From assembly GCF_030867145.1 (NCBI RefSeq), contig NC_134414.1, forward strand, positions 126,988,465 to 127,052,464: a stretch of DNA of 64,000 nt, in the 5' to 3' direction. Made by a program: the position numbers and the translations under genes. Positions 12,501 to 57,575 of this stretch are shown in pieces; the stretch's first letter is position 1, and each line of letters opens with the position of its first letter. Origin of the DNA: Opisthocomus hoazin. Its lineage: Eukaryota; Chordata; Aves; Opisthocomiformes; Opisthocomidae. Under the pieces are notes generated by a model. The model was not told the DNA's origin. It searched no databases and was given only the letters and a program-made list of their open reading frames with translations.

Positions 12501-14658
12501 AGCAATACCCATCACAAAATAGATCAGATAAGGATCATAAATGTGCATTCATTTCCACTAAAAAAGATTACTTTGAAGTCACATCCCTTTTCAAGACCAC
12601 CGACATAACTCTTCATAATTAGCAATGAAAAAAAAACCTTTATGAATACATTTATATTTTTGTTTCAGACTTTAAATTTCCGGCATATATTCTGGACATA
12701 GGCAACTTGTATTGGCTGTGCACAAAGGAGCTTTCAGACACTAGATAGCTCTTTTGGGAAATACAGTCTAACAGAGAACTGCTTTGTGTTTAAGACTGCT
12801 GTTCACATGTACCCAGGAAAAAGTATTGATCTCACAAATAGGAACCCACATAAGAAGTGCAAGAAAGCAAGCATTGTTGTGGGGGATAAGGGAAAACAAA
12901 ACAAAACAAAAAGTTAAGCATTGAATTTGAGCTATAATTTAAAAAAAAAAAAAGATCTAAGAGAAAAATGCAGGAAGGAAGAGTGTTTGAGTAAAGTAAC
13001 ACAAAACAAAAAACCACACTCCTAATTTCTTTAGGAAGAATAATTTGTTCATAACCTTGAAATTCCCAGGTTTTATTACCTAGGAAATGTTGGCCTTACC
13101 ATGAGACACACAGCCCCAGCTGCCTATTACTTTCCTAAAGCTGTACACCACCATGGCACTTGCTAGCTTTAAACTTGCTATTTTGAAGAAAAGAAGATAT
13201 TGTGACTAACTGGAGTATTCTCCTCATTCCCAACCTGATTCTGTAATAAGTATTTTTATATTATTGCTGTACTTCTGTGGGAACTTACATAATTTTGGAT
13301 TGCTTCTGCTTGCAGGAGGAATTTCTGTGACTTTGGATCGTTGAGGTCATTTGTATAAGTCAAATTAGGAATTTCTACACTTCCACCAATATAAATAAAG
13401 GAGAAAGCTGGAGCTGAGAAGATAAAGGATTAAAAAATTAAGACATTTAACAACATGATGGAAAAGCTTCTGGAACAAGAGGCTTGCGGAAGCATTTATT
13501 TGTCCTTGGCATCGGTAGGCGTTAGTTGTTAAGAGAAACACACAATAAAATCCAGAGCGCTGAGTCTGTCCCACTGATAGAATAGTGCCTGGAAGGGAAG
13601 GAGGGGGATGAAGTACAGGTTCAGACAGGCATTTGTGCTAGCAAGATTTACTTGTTAAAATTCCATTTTTTGCAGCACTATCCTCCTAGAGAGGTATGAC
13701 TTTAATGGCTGTTAAGTTGTGATCTAGGAAGGAGTGTTAGATGTCTGTTCCATTTTGAAAAAGCTAATAGGAGATAGAGAGTTAATTCCTATAAGTTCTT
13801 GGGAAAGAGGACAGTTATAATAATGACGGTATCCACAAGCAGAGACATCAAAATCAGAAGTGAAGTACACACTTTTATTATTCTTGTGCAACTATCAGCC
13901 ACCAATTATTCTGCATTTTGTTGCCTTAGCAAAGACATTAAGGAGAAGGGAAAGTCTCCTTCACACAAGGGTTACGCACTTAGCTGCTTAGTGCAGACCT
14001 TTTTGTACCAATCATTCACAAAGCGCAAAATACCAATTCCATCCAGACCATGCTGGGGAGTAACACTTACAGAACGTATAGTGCAGGAGTAGCACAATTC
14101 CGGTAACTGTTAAAGAAACTATAGGTAGTATTCCTAGAAGCTGTCTTCTCCAGAAACGCGACCTCACCCCTTTGAAGCAACAGTACTTCTGACACAAGCC
14201 TTCTCGGTAGCACGGGCAGTAGGGAATATGCGGACTTTCCTACAGAAAGACGTCGTTGAAAGGCATCAATTAGCAAGACAAAAAAAGAAGAGCTATTGTA
14301 CCATATTCTAGTATATTTGTCCCTTTTCATTTTAAAAGAGATTTAAATAGAGATAATATCTTTCATGTTGTCAGCTATATCACACATATGAAAACCCACA
14401 TATTTGTCGGCTGCTTGTTTGCGGCATGCATTTCAAGCTATCTAAGTATGGGGAAAAATTGCTATCACTTTGGTTAGGCGCTATTAGCATACAAAGAGCA
14501 GAGATCTATATGCACCAGAGTGGACAGAGAGATCATTTACTGTGTTCATGCTGTAAAGCTTGGCTGGTGTCTCTTACCTGCCCCGCAGTCTGCTCAGAGC
14601 CGTGTGGAGCTGGTATGGTGTACACAGAAACCCGGCTGGAGGGGAAAGCCCGTATCAT
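3402..14658 (-). CDS. ST14/matriptase-like paralogue, 5' eleven exons
   Basis: Type II membrane protein of the matriptase family, same strand as TMPRSS7. Exons: 14658-14578, 14239-14071, 13413-13289, 12383-12316, 11302-11121, 11045-10986, 10190-10001, 7384-7245, 5685-5588, 4568-4456, 3535-3402. Joined, they give 453 uninterrupted codons plus one base. Predicted order: cytoplasmic tail with a cysteine cluster at residues 35-48, anchor 61-83, SEA 84-208, CUB1 209-339, CUB2 339-453. The stem resembles ST14 more than TMPRSS7, for example SEGxxxxxAYYW in SEA and SPYYPxYYPPNIDCxW in CUB2. Exon phases equal those of TMPRSS7 at all 11 exon ends. No protease or intact LDLa exon follows inside the window; a broken LDLa lies at 949-867 and one CUB1 cysteine is replaced by Tyr. 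It may be a stem-only protein, a decaying gene, or one that continues past the left edge. Confidence 0.88.
4456..4568 (-). CDS. ST14-like exon 10 (CUB2, middle)
   Basis: 113 nt, phase 0 to 2, acceptor GATTTTTAG. Encodes LPGYKLSLKILVIQIQE and KCDKDWLEIDGVR, with the third CUB2 cysteine and the acidic D(W/Y)xEI(D/N)G motif. Confidence 0.92.
5588..5685 (-). CDS. ST14-like exon 9 (CUB2, first part)
   Basis: 98 nt, phase 1 to 0. Encodes MCGGHYISWNGTLSSPYYP and then SYYPPNIDCSWIIR. Two CUB2 cysteines and the SPYYP signature are present, plus a potential N-glycosylation site NGT. This is the clearest ST14-type exon of the gene. Confidence 0.95.
7021..7094 (+). mobile_element. CR1 LINE 3' end fragment
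   Basis: Only the last ~70 bp of a CR1 copy: GGTTGGACTAGATGACC, then GGTCCCTTCCAACCCCTA, and a tail of three ATTCTGTG units. It lies in the intron between exons 8 and 9 of the ST14-like gene, antisense to it. The 8-bp tail repeat is diagnostic. Confidence 0.9.
7245..7384 (-). CDS. ST14-like exon 8 (CUB1 end)
   Basis: 140 nt, phase 2 to 1. Encodes RWCGPGAW with the fourth CUB1 cysteine, then SSSNVMLLTFSLDRREE and the closing AHFQAIP strand, aligned to the same region of ST14. Confidence 0.93.
10001..10190 (-). CDS. ST14-like exon 7 (CUB1 with missing cysteine)
   Basis: 190 nt, phase 1 to 2. The expected second CUB1 cysteine (CQW in ST14) reads YQW, codon TAT, one transition from TGT. The third cysteine (ESCASH) is kept. 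The partner cysteine in exon 6 is therefore unpaired. Confidence 0.92.
10986..11045 (-). CDS. ST14-like exon 6 (linker to CUB1)
   Basis: 60 nt, phase 1 to 1. The acceptor GCTTTTGTAG at 11046 is chosen because it alone keeps the frame; the more 5' CTCTAG would introduce a stop. Encodes ADSCQISVSDSTEYDVMLKS with the first CUB1 cysteine. Confidence 0.88.
11121..11302 (-). CDS. ST14-like exon 5 (SEA core)
   Basis: 182 nt, phase 2 to 1. Encodes SEGESGLRAYYWNTFWAPQ, the counterpart of the ST14 SEA strand. The G|SVIA self-cleavage site of ST14 is replaced by GESGLRA, so SEA autocleavage at the usual bond is not expected. Confidence 0.92.
12316..12383 (-). CDS. ST14-like exon 4 (SEA helix)
   Basis: 68 nt, phase 0 to 2, identical in length and phase to TMPRSS7 exon 4. 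Encodes FAESYESCSLGKYYLKSVVAAF, matching the ST14 segment LGPYxxxSAVTAF. Confidence 0.92.
13289..13413 (-). CDS. ST14-like exon 3 (SEA start)
   Basis: 125 nt, phase 1 to 0. Encodes PAFSFIYIGGSVEIPNLTY and a stretch ending SQKFLLQAEAIQNY, aligning with the SEA start of ST14. A potential N-glycosylation site NLT is present. A second AG lies 6 nt downstream of the chosen acceptor and would also keep the frame. Confidence 0.85.
14071..14239 (-). CDS. ST14-like exon 2 (Cys-rich tail and anchor)
   Basis: 169 nt, phase 0 to 1. Cysteines at residues 35, 37, 43, 47 and 48 lie just before basic residues (RSRFWRR) and the anchor LLGILPIVSLTVTGIVLLL. Cysteines at such a site are often palmitoylated, which is inference here. 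Cumulative coding length after this exon is 250 nt, as in TMPRSS7. Confidence 0.88.
14578..14658 (-). CDS. ST14-like exon 1 (initiator)
   Basis: 27 codons beginning MIRAFPSSRVSVYTIP, phase 0, donor GTAAGA. The start is the only ATG that joins exon 2 in frame here. There is no close remembered homologue for this short tail, so the start is less certain than the other exons. Confidence 0.7.
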
Positions 14659-14699
14659 GACGCCTTGACAAATGCCTTCTGACAAACCTAATGACTAGA

Positions 14700-16283
14700 A
14701 GTCCTAAATGAACCTCACTTCTTAAACATAACCCAGGATAGCGTACTGCTCTCCCTGCCACGCACTCCAGGCTTCTCTCATTTCACCTTTGCCATACTGC
14801 CTGAAGCTGGAGCCAGCTGATCTGCAATCAAAGGTGGGGAGGAAAATTTAACATCACTGTAACTCTTTGTTTCCCTAGCTGGCTAAGTAGGATATGGATC
14901 CCTTCATTCGAAAACAGATCAGCTCCCCACTTCTTTCAGGAATACAAGAAAAGGAAATAATTTATGACACAAAGAAAAGTACATGCAAGCAATTTACAGG
15001 TTAAAACGTCCCAGAGCAGGGTGACTGAGGCAACTTCTAATGAAGACCTGCTAGAATCCACACAAATATTTATGAGAGAGAAGAAATGCGCAATTCCACA
15101 GACCACCCGAATTTTCCACCCTCAAGCCGATACCACAGAATAAATCTAATTGTAAAGTAATTCATGTTCAGGTTTCCCATTTAGAATTAAAAACAGTTTT
15201 AAGTCAACAAGCCAACAAGCTCAGGGTATGCTGTGTGTAAAATAAGAAAATCAAGGATACGTGTGGGGAAATAACATTTCATACATAGGGAGGGAGAGGT
15301 AGAAACAGAGCGTAACATGCATAAAGAGCTAAACCTAGAAAAACAAAACAGACCCAAGAAACCTCAGCTCCAGAAAACAAAAAGGGAACAAACAAACCCC
15401 AACACCGATCACAATCACACGGAGACTACAAAAGGGATTAATTGGAAGGCATTCCTCACAGCTCAGGAACGAAAACTACAAGTGTAGACCGACTGCTTTG
15501 TTCAAGTCCTCTTTTTTTCAACAGCCTATCTCTGCTACACACACAACCTGCTGATTGACGGATACCTCGCCCCCCTCCTTCATGGAAAAGAAACACACAG
15601 AAAAAGCCTAGAGGAGATAAAACCTCTTTTACACAATCTCTAAAAATAATAACAGGATTTTTTAAAAAAATCTATACGGTCAGAGAACCTAATTCCACAG
15701 CAGTTTAAAATACCTCTCAGGTGGTAGAAGCATTGGTTTTATTTGGGAAGGACAAGATCTTTGCAATAAAACACATCACCATATTTGCTCTACTTATTAA
15801 GGTTTTCTGCAGATGAAGAAATCAAATGCTGAAGTGGATGAACTGGGAATAATCTTGAATATGAGGAAATTAAGGCAGGAATTAAAAGAGTTAGTAGCTC
15901 CAAGCCATGCAGTTAATTAAAAGGAAGTTGGAGAAGGAATAAGACTAATGCTTTCTTCCACGCTTAATCATACAACTTCTGATCTCCAGAGCTGAGGGCT
16001 CTATGGATTTGAGAGATTGAGCTCACTTTCTGCAGTCCCTCCTCTTCCTCTCTCTCAGCTGTTCTTGCTGGAGGAGGTAGGGAAAGCAGTATTTGCAAGG
16101 GTAGAAACAGTTCATTGCGACTTCACAGTCGCTACTGTGTCTGGCCATACACATCTCAAAGGAAACGACTGAGTAAGACTAAAGCTGCGTCTGGAGCTGG
16201 TCAATTGTTTCTTCAGCTTCCCATTAGATGATTGCACCACGCACATAGCTGGTGCCTGGAAAATGAACGCAAAGTGCCAGAAT
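14700..16283. other. intergenic DNA between the two matriptase-family genes
   Basis: About 1.6 kb without coding signal. It must hold the promoter of the ST14-like gene (transcribed leftwards) unless that gene has an upstream exon elsewhere. No TATA box at a convincing place and no CpG-rich block was seen. Confidence 0.5.
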
Positions 16284-16289
16284 TTTATT
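16284..16289 (-). terminator. TMPRSS7 polyadenylation signal AATAAA
   Basis: A canonical AATAAA on the minus strand about 240 nt past the stop codon, giving a 3'UTR of roughly 265 nt. This is a positional inference; no transcript data were available. Confidence 0.55.
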
Positions 16290-16531
16290 ACTGCACCTCC
16301 TTCTGTGCCTCCAGACCTCTGGATAGAACAACCACCACAAGATCAGTCTCTTCCTCTTTCACCAAGGTTTGACAAAAGGACATTCTTCGCTTCCATAGGT
16401 GTACACCAGAATCAAATACTGAATCAGCAGTGAGACAAGCAAAGAAATTCCACCACTGAACTGTTTTACCAAATACGATTTTTAATGAAGATATCCAGGA
16501 CAGGTTTTTTTCCAGCAAAACAGTTCTCAAG

Positions 16532-51042
<34,511 letters not shown>

Positions 51043-51074
51043 TCCAGCAGAATTAATTTTATTGCTTTTCCCAG

Positions 51075-52700
51075 CTGAAAAAGAGCTTGCACCTTTACTC
51101 AGGCACCAATTCTACTTCAGAAGCTGAGGACAGCTAACAGTAATGTCCAGGACCAAGAGAGGTATCAAATTCCTTTGATGAGTTTCCAATTGTAATCTCA
51201 TCTGCCCTGTTAGAAGGATGCTATCAAGTAACTTTAGACATCAAAGTTGGACTGAATAAACAGACTTTTCATAGTTTTTTCAAGCTGCAATAGACTCCAA
51301 CTTGTTAAAACAAAATCACAGTTCTAAAATCTATATATCACTAAAATTTCACAAAATTGGGTGTCAGAAACAAGAAAAGTAGGAAGTAAGACATAAATAT
51401 GAGAAAAAAATCATGCAACTAAAAGAAGGAAAATAAATTTAAGCACCTTGAGTAAGAGCGCTGCAAATAGCAGATAACAACTGCAAACCAAGAAAAGCAT
51501 TTTTTACTGTTTTCTAGAATTTTGTAAAGTACTTTTTCAAGACTCAAATGTGGTTATTTTAGTGTAACCAAGAAATAAACTGCTCCAGGTAAAACAGATC
51601 AGGCTTCAAACTGAGAATCCTTTTTGTAATCAGATGCAGGAAGTCACTTGTAGCATAACAGATCCATCCTATTTTCTTTGGTAATTAAATATTTATAGAG
51701 GATGTAAACCAGTACTTTCCTCAACGGTTGCTAACTATAGAGCTGTCTTTACTTTTAAGTGATTAACAATCTCAATGTCTTCATTGGGTCAACATCAGAA
51801 ATGGCACTGGAGAAATGCCAACTTTTTATAAAAAAAAAACCCAACACACCTTCTATTAATTTGTCTTTGAAGATATAAAACCTAGATTAACAATCATAAA
51901 AACTTTCGCAACACAGTAGTGTAGAAGTATAGACTAGAAAAGATGTAGTCAGATCTCATAACAGGCGAGTTCCAGGAGCAATCTCACTCCGTCTGTGTAA
52001 CCAGCAATAGATTGCTTTATCTAATTGTAGGATTCTTTGTCTTGTAGTTGAAGTACTTATAAACTAAAATATTTCTTGTCTGTGTGTTAGTCTTTGGCTT
52101 ATACCCTGAAATAGAATATTTGTGTTCTCAGCCGTTGTTTGTTATTTGTTCGAATACTGCAAAGTATTTTAAGCATCTGAAGTGATACTTTAAGCTCTGG
52201 ACCTTATTAATGCTTTAGTAGCATAGGAAAACCTACTAATTTATTCTATATTACTATTTAGAATTGCTTCCAGCTCCCACTTTTTTTTTTTTTTAAGTAC
52301 ACTTAATTTTTTGGGGACTACTGTGGTCTCCTAAAGTGTTCACGTAATTCCCGAAAGCCTTCCACTATCTAGTGCACAGGGAGTTACTCTGATACAAATG
52401 GTATTTCAGAAGCTGGTCCATAGATTAAGAGCATTGCACCTAAAAATACTTTCCCTTTGTCAGTGTCAAAGTCTTTTGCATGTTTATTCAGTAAGTGCCT
52501 TATGCTCTGAAGAAGCACAGTTATCTTCAGATTTCACTTTTCTTCAGTTTAACTTCACATGTTTTCTCCTAGGAAGATAAAAATAACCCTGGTGTTTGTT
52601 ATTGAAGTAGCAACCAGAGTCAATCAAAAGACATAGTATTAGTTGTGTGCTTTAAACCTGGTAAGAAAATTATATGCCATTTTCTCTAGATTGCACAGAA
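51075..52700. other. DNA upstream of the TMPRSS7 initiator exon, nothing recognised
   Basis: AT-rich, no coding signal. It may be an intron separating a 5'UTR exon from the initiator exon, since 51074 is preceded by an acceptor-like CTTTTTCAG. Confidence 0.45.
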
Positions 52701-52749
52701 GGGCTGAGGTGGATGTTATTTCCATTCCTTCAGCAAGGTAAATAACATT

Positions 52750-53378
52750 ATCATGCACCTTTCACATACCTAAGGTGTATATGGGCCACTTGCATGACAT
52801 AAATGAAGCAAAAAATAAAATGATGGAGAAGGAGGAGGAGGTCCTCCAGGTGCCGGAGCAGAGACTCATGCTGCAGCCTGGGGAGGAGAACACATTGGAG
52901 CAAATGGATATTCCTGAAGAACTGCGTCCCATGCTGGAGTGGAGGAAAAGAGTGAGAAGGAAGGAGTAGCAGAGATAAACCATCGTATACTGTCTATAAT
53001 CCCACATCTCCACTGTGCTACTCGGGGTTTAATGGGTGCAAGGAGTAGAGGAGTCATGAGTGAAGAAATGAAGTTGAGCCTGGGAAAGGGGGGAAGAACA
53101 GTGTTGTTTCAATGTTTGCCTTTTTGTTTCCCACTACCCAAATTAGTGGTTACATTTTTATTTTAATTGGAAATAAATTAAGTCAATTTTCCCCAAGTTG
53201 AATTTGCTTTGCCTGCGACAGTAATTGGCAAATAATCTCCCTGTCTTCATCTCAAACCATTATTTTTCTCTCCCTCCTATTCTTCCCATTTTCTCCCTCG
53301 ATCCTGCTGAGGAGGAGAGGTAGGGACTGAGCAGCTGGGTGTGAGTTTGGCTGATAGCGACAGCTAAACCACAACAAT
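52750..53378 (+). mobile_element. decayed avian LTR-type repeat
   Basis: The stretch with AATTGGAAATAAATTAAGTC, TTTTCCCCAAGTTGAATTTG and GACAGTAATTGGCAAATAAT, ending near AAACCACAACA, resembles the 3' half of an LTR-like repeat I remember as common in bird genomes. Upstream, the GA-rich part with GAGAAGGAAGGAGTAGCAGAGA fits the same element. The left boundary and target duplication were not found, so class is uncertain. Confidence 0.5.
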
Positions 53379-56338
53379 GTTGCAGTACCTGCTACTTACT
53401 TCTCCCTCTCCTCCTTTCAAAAAGCAAAATTAACGTTTGAGGTTTTTTTCTGAGATAAGTGGACTCTATTTCCAAGTAATGCTAAGAATAAAGAGGCTGG
53501 CAAACTGAAATAAAACGTGAAACACAATAGAAATAAAATCATCTTATGAAAGTGAGTGCTGCTGTTTCCTTCTGTTTCAGTAGCTGCATGTTCCCTGTAT
53601 AAAAAATACTTGAAGATTAAAAAAATTTGAAGCGAACACAAACCATAGGCTTACTCTCTCTTGTTCCCCGATAGATACCAGTGATTCCAGGTCAGCTTGA
53701 AAAGCTGACATGAGCCAACTATTCCATTTCTGAGCTCTGTGGAGAAACGTGATTTCACATAGGTCCACCAGAAAGGGCTGTTTGCTTTAAGCCATTACTT
53801 AGTACGCATGAACTGGTATTAAGCATCTTGATTTCACCTCCTGCAAGTAATACATATCAAAAGCTGACTCTTCTCTCTTTCTGACCCAAATCAACATAAC
53901 ATCTATACTGATTAGTTTCAGAAGCATCCTATTTTCTTGCCCTTGTCATGGCTTCCAGACCAGTTCCACTTCTTCATGCTTTGCTAAGGCTACTAAACGC
54001 ACTGTTTTGTCAGTTTATTCACACAATGACAGTGATGCTTGATTTTACTCTCATCATTCTCTCTTAGGTCTGTAGTTGCCTCATACACTTCTGTTTGTCA
54101 GCCTGACTTTCTGCTTCCCATCTCTGAGACCCACATGCAACCGCAGACAGTTTGTCAATCTAATCTGTGACCACTCCCAGCCCACTGAGTCCCAGATTAA
54201 GGGAAACACTGCACCAGATCTACATGACAGCCTCAAGCCACAGCCGAGATATCAGCCTATATTATGTAGATCTCATGGAGGAAGCCGGGATAACAGCGAT
54301 TCAGCTCTCTGGGAGAAAAAGCCTGTCCTGTGCTGCACAAACCTTGTGCTACACTAGGAGAGATGCAAGGTTCATCTCACCTGTCTCAGACGTCTAGAAG
54401 TTAGGCATACAAATCAAAGTTTGTTTTCTAGACTCAGTCTATTCACAATGATGTCAGAGAAGTGTTCGAAACAGAGAAGATGAACCACACTTTCACCTCT
54501 GAGTACAGGTAGAAAAGAGGCAATTATCTTGTCAAACCTATGGTCTACAAAATCCTCTCTGTGTAATAGAAATCTTTCCCTTCTGACCAAGCCTGGCTTC
54601 GTGATCAGTTCAGAGGCAGACTTTCTTGCTCCTTTAACTGACAGGAGCCTAGAACCAGCTTGCCGGCATCAGCCCACTGACACTTAAGGGTACTCTAGAG
54701 ATCTACTAGCCTCTGCACAATATTTTTTCCAAATTGAACATCAAAAGTGACCGATTTTTTGTATTTCAGGCTTTCCCTTTGCTAAGCAGCAACATCTAAC
54801 AAGCTGCACAAAAGCACAGGAGGAAAAAGAGTCCATACACAATGCAAAGTTAATTCAACTGAAACCTGGCTTTAGTACCTTGTAAGAATTCTCTTGCATA
54901 GTATCTGTTTTTCTTTCACCAAAACTCAGGTAAAGCACAGTTCTTAACATGTCTGTGAAAACGAAACAAGTGATTAAGTGATGATTTATGATAACATTTG
55001 AGAAAGCATTCATAAGGCTTCTTAAGTCAATCAGTTTTCATCAGAGCTGACACAGACTAACACTGTGTGATTGCATATTTTGTCCCTTCAATAATTTCTT
55101 CAAATTACAGCCAAGCTTACTGCCAACAGAGGAAGAAAAGGTTTTGGCTGTCCTTCCCAATAACCCAGCTGAATTTGTAATTCAGCTTCATTTTGAACCC
55201 AGAGAAGGTCATATATCTATACCTTCAACAAGAATGTACTAATAATAATTGGCATGATATTAACAGTCTGCAAAGATCTGCATACACGCAGGAAAGTCAT
55301 TAACATTTTGGGTACATCTCTTCCATCACAGGAGATAGAACCAGTACACAACAGCTGTTCATTTAGCTTTCTGGAAGATGAAATGGTGAGCAAGTTGAAA
55401 TGAGGCTTTTACCAAAGTATGGAAGTGGGTGGTAACTGATTACTAAACACTAAATTATTAATAATTTTCTACTAACATATGTTTCAGTATCAACTTTGAA
55501 CCTCTTTCTCCTCCTCCATGAAATGAATACTATGCTGTTTGCTTTCAAGCTCTTTTTCATCTTGGAAATGACAGGCAATTGAGCTGTCTTGAAAGATCCA
55601 GACAGGACACGTAACCGCCATTGACAGAGCTTATCATCTGCAATGAAGCAGCTGACCGCCTTGCACAGCAGCTTCCCTGGGCACTAATACTCCCATTTTG
55701 CCGTGCCTATGAGGACTGCGAACAGCTTAGTTATTTGTATTGCCATCAATCTAAATTAAAATAAAAAGGCTAAGTGAGCACATCTTTTGGACACAGCATC
55801 CATTTATCAGGCTGTGGCATTTTAAGGACAGACAAGTCCTGCTATTCCATCAGTTAATGGTCTTGCACCACTCGTCTCTTACTGGGGCCAATAGCTAATT
55901 TTACTCTCAATTTCTCTCCTGCTTATATGAAACTGGACAGCTATGTGTGGCAATGAGGAAGACGAGTAATACTGACACAGCTTACATGAATCATGCTACT
56001 AGATTAAATATGTCTTGTTAGGAGAATCACAGTGCCAGCAAACCCGCTGCATTTCAAAATAAAATGAATAATATACAAAAAATGATATTGTATTCTACAA
56101 TAGTGAGGTTGACCCAAGTGAGCTAGCGCTGAAGCCTGTGACAACACCCTCCGCAGAAGTCAAGTCATGGCAGCACTTCAGCCAAGCAAAGGCAATGTTT
56201 GTAGCTTTTCAGGTGATGAGATGTGCTGATGTGCAAACTCCCATCTATCAGAGTGCTCAGTCAGGTGTGCTCTGATAGATCAGGCCTCAGCAGAGTTTGA
56301 CAAGCCAAGTCAAAGTGCTTTTACTGGTGATGATACCT

Positions 56339-56343
56339 GTGAA
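56339..56343. repeat. left target-site duplication GTGAA
   Basis: Five-base direct repeat immediately left of the TG end of the solo LTR, repeated at 56972-56976. Confidence 0.75.
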
Positions 56344-56971
56344 TGTAGCAAATGTAGTAGATATAGCAGATATAGATAAAAGTTATCACTTTAAGTCATC
56401 AGAATCACTGCACTACAGATTAATTAAAACCAAAGCAAGTCTTAGTCCTTTGTTAATAATTGGGAAGATTGTAAGAGACGAGGCTCCTGAATAATCCCAC
56501 TTAGATAGCTCAGGCTTGGGAGAGCAGATGCGCGGAACCATGGAGATAAGGAGGTTGCAAGATGACCATAACACCTGAACAAAGCGACCTTGAAGGACAT
56601 GGTATATGTGACCTTTGAACTGAGTTTGCACAGAAGCAAAGGTCTACCAGCGGACACCATGATGAAGAGTATGAGCCCTCATCTGAAGACCCCCAATGAC
56701 CACCCAGAGGAGCCAACAGACATGCGTGAAGGACATTAACATATGCTAATGAGTTCTTAGAAAAAAACATTAATATGATAAACATTTCTGGGAAACATAA
56801 GGAATATGTATGTTAACATAGCATAAATACCTAGTAATTGTGTCTTTTGGGCACGCACATTTGGGCAGGGCTATCCCCTGTGCGTCCAGCACTGCAAGAA
56901 AGAATGCTCGCTTTTTAAAATGCCAAACTTAAGTTTTAGAGAGGGACCTATTTTGCTGCTTTCTGGTAACA
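56344..56971 (+). mobile_element. solo LTR of an endogenous retrovirus
   Basis: A 628-bp element starting TGTAGCAAATG and ending TTCTGGTAACA (TG...CA), flanked by direct repeats GTGAA at 56339-56343 and 56972-56976. A TATA-like CATAAATA lies near 56822 and a polyadenylation-like AAGAAAGAATGC near 56898, in the order expected of a U3-R-U5 on the plus strand. No internal retroviral genes adjoin it, so it is a solo LTR left by recombination. A 5-bp duplication fits ERVL-type (class III) and some ERV1 elements. Confidence 0.82.
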
Positions 56972-56976
56972 GTGAA
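56972..56976. repeat. right target-site duplication GTGAA
   Basis: Five-base direct repeat immediately right of the CA end of the solo LTR. Confidence 0.75.
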
Positions 56977-57575
56977 TGTGTCTGTGCTCCTCCATGCAAA
57001 CCACACTTCATCTGGTGACCTGGCCCTTAGTCAGTGCCCTGTCAAAAGTGACCAAAAATGGAATTTTTAAGTTCAGGGCTTTAGCTTATAAGCAGTGCTC
57101 TCCAAAAACATTCGTCTGTGAGGCTAAGTGCCCCAGAAGCTGTTATGATTAATGGATACCCCTTGCTCTATCATCAAACCTTATGTGGCACCTGGAAGGC
57201 AAACAGGAAAATGCCTCTCTTCTCACACTTGCACAGCAGTCAGTTGCCATAAGCGATGCCCAGCTGAATTGGGGGTTACTGTTCAGCACAAGGGAGCCAA
57301 AAATATCTCACTCATGTATGCAGGACTGAAACCTCTCCCCCCAGGAAACAACATGCCCAAGGCCTCCACAAGCCTCATGCCAGCCTAGCCCCAGTTTTGC
57401 CACAAATAAATCTCCCTATAAAATGCCAGTGTAATCTACTTGTCGTGCCTTTCCACAGTTTTGTTTTCCTTGCAATCAAACAGAATAACTTTGACACCCT
57501 GGAAGAAAACCAGCTCTGGAAGTTTAACTACTTGTCTTCCCTCCTCTGCCTTTCAAAACCCTACCCATGCCCCTT

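Noticed and set aside
52775..52969. Glutamate-rich 64-codon plus-strand frame
   Set aside because: It falls in the GA-rich part of the decayed LTR-like repeat and is not an independent gene.
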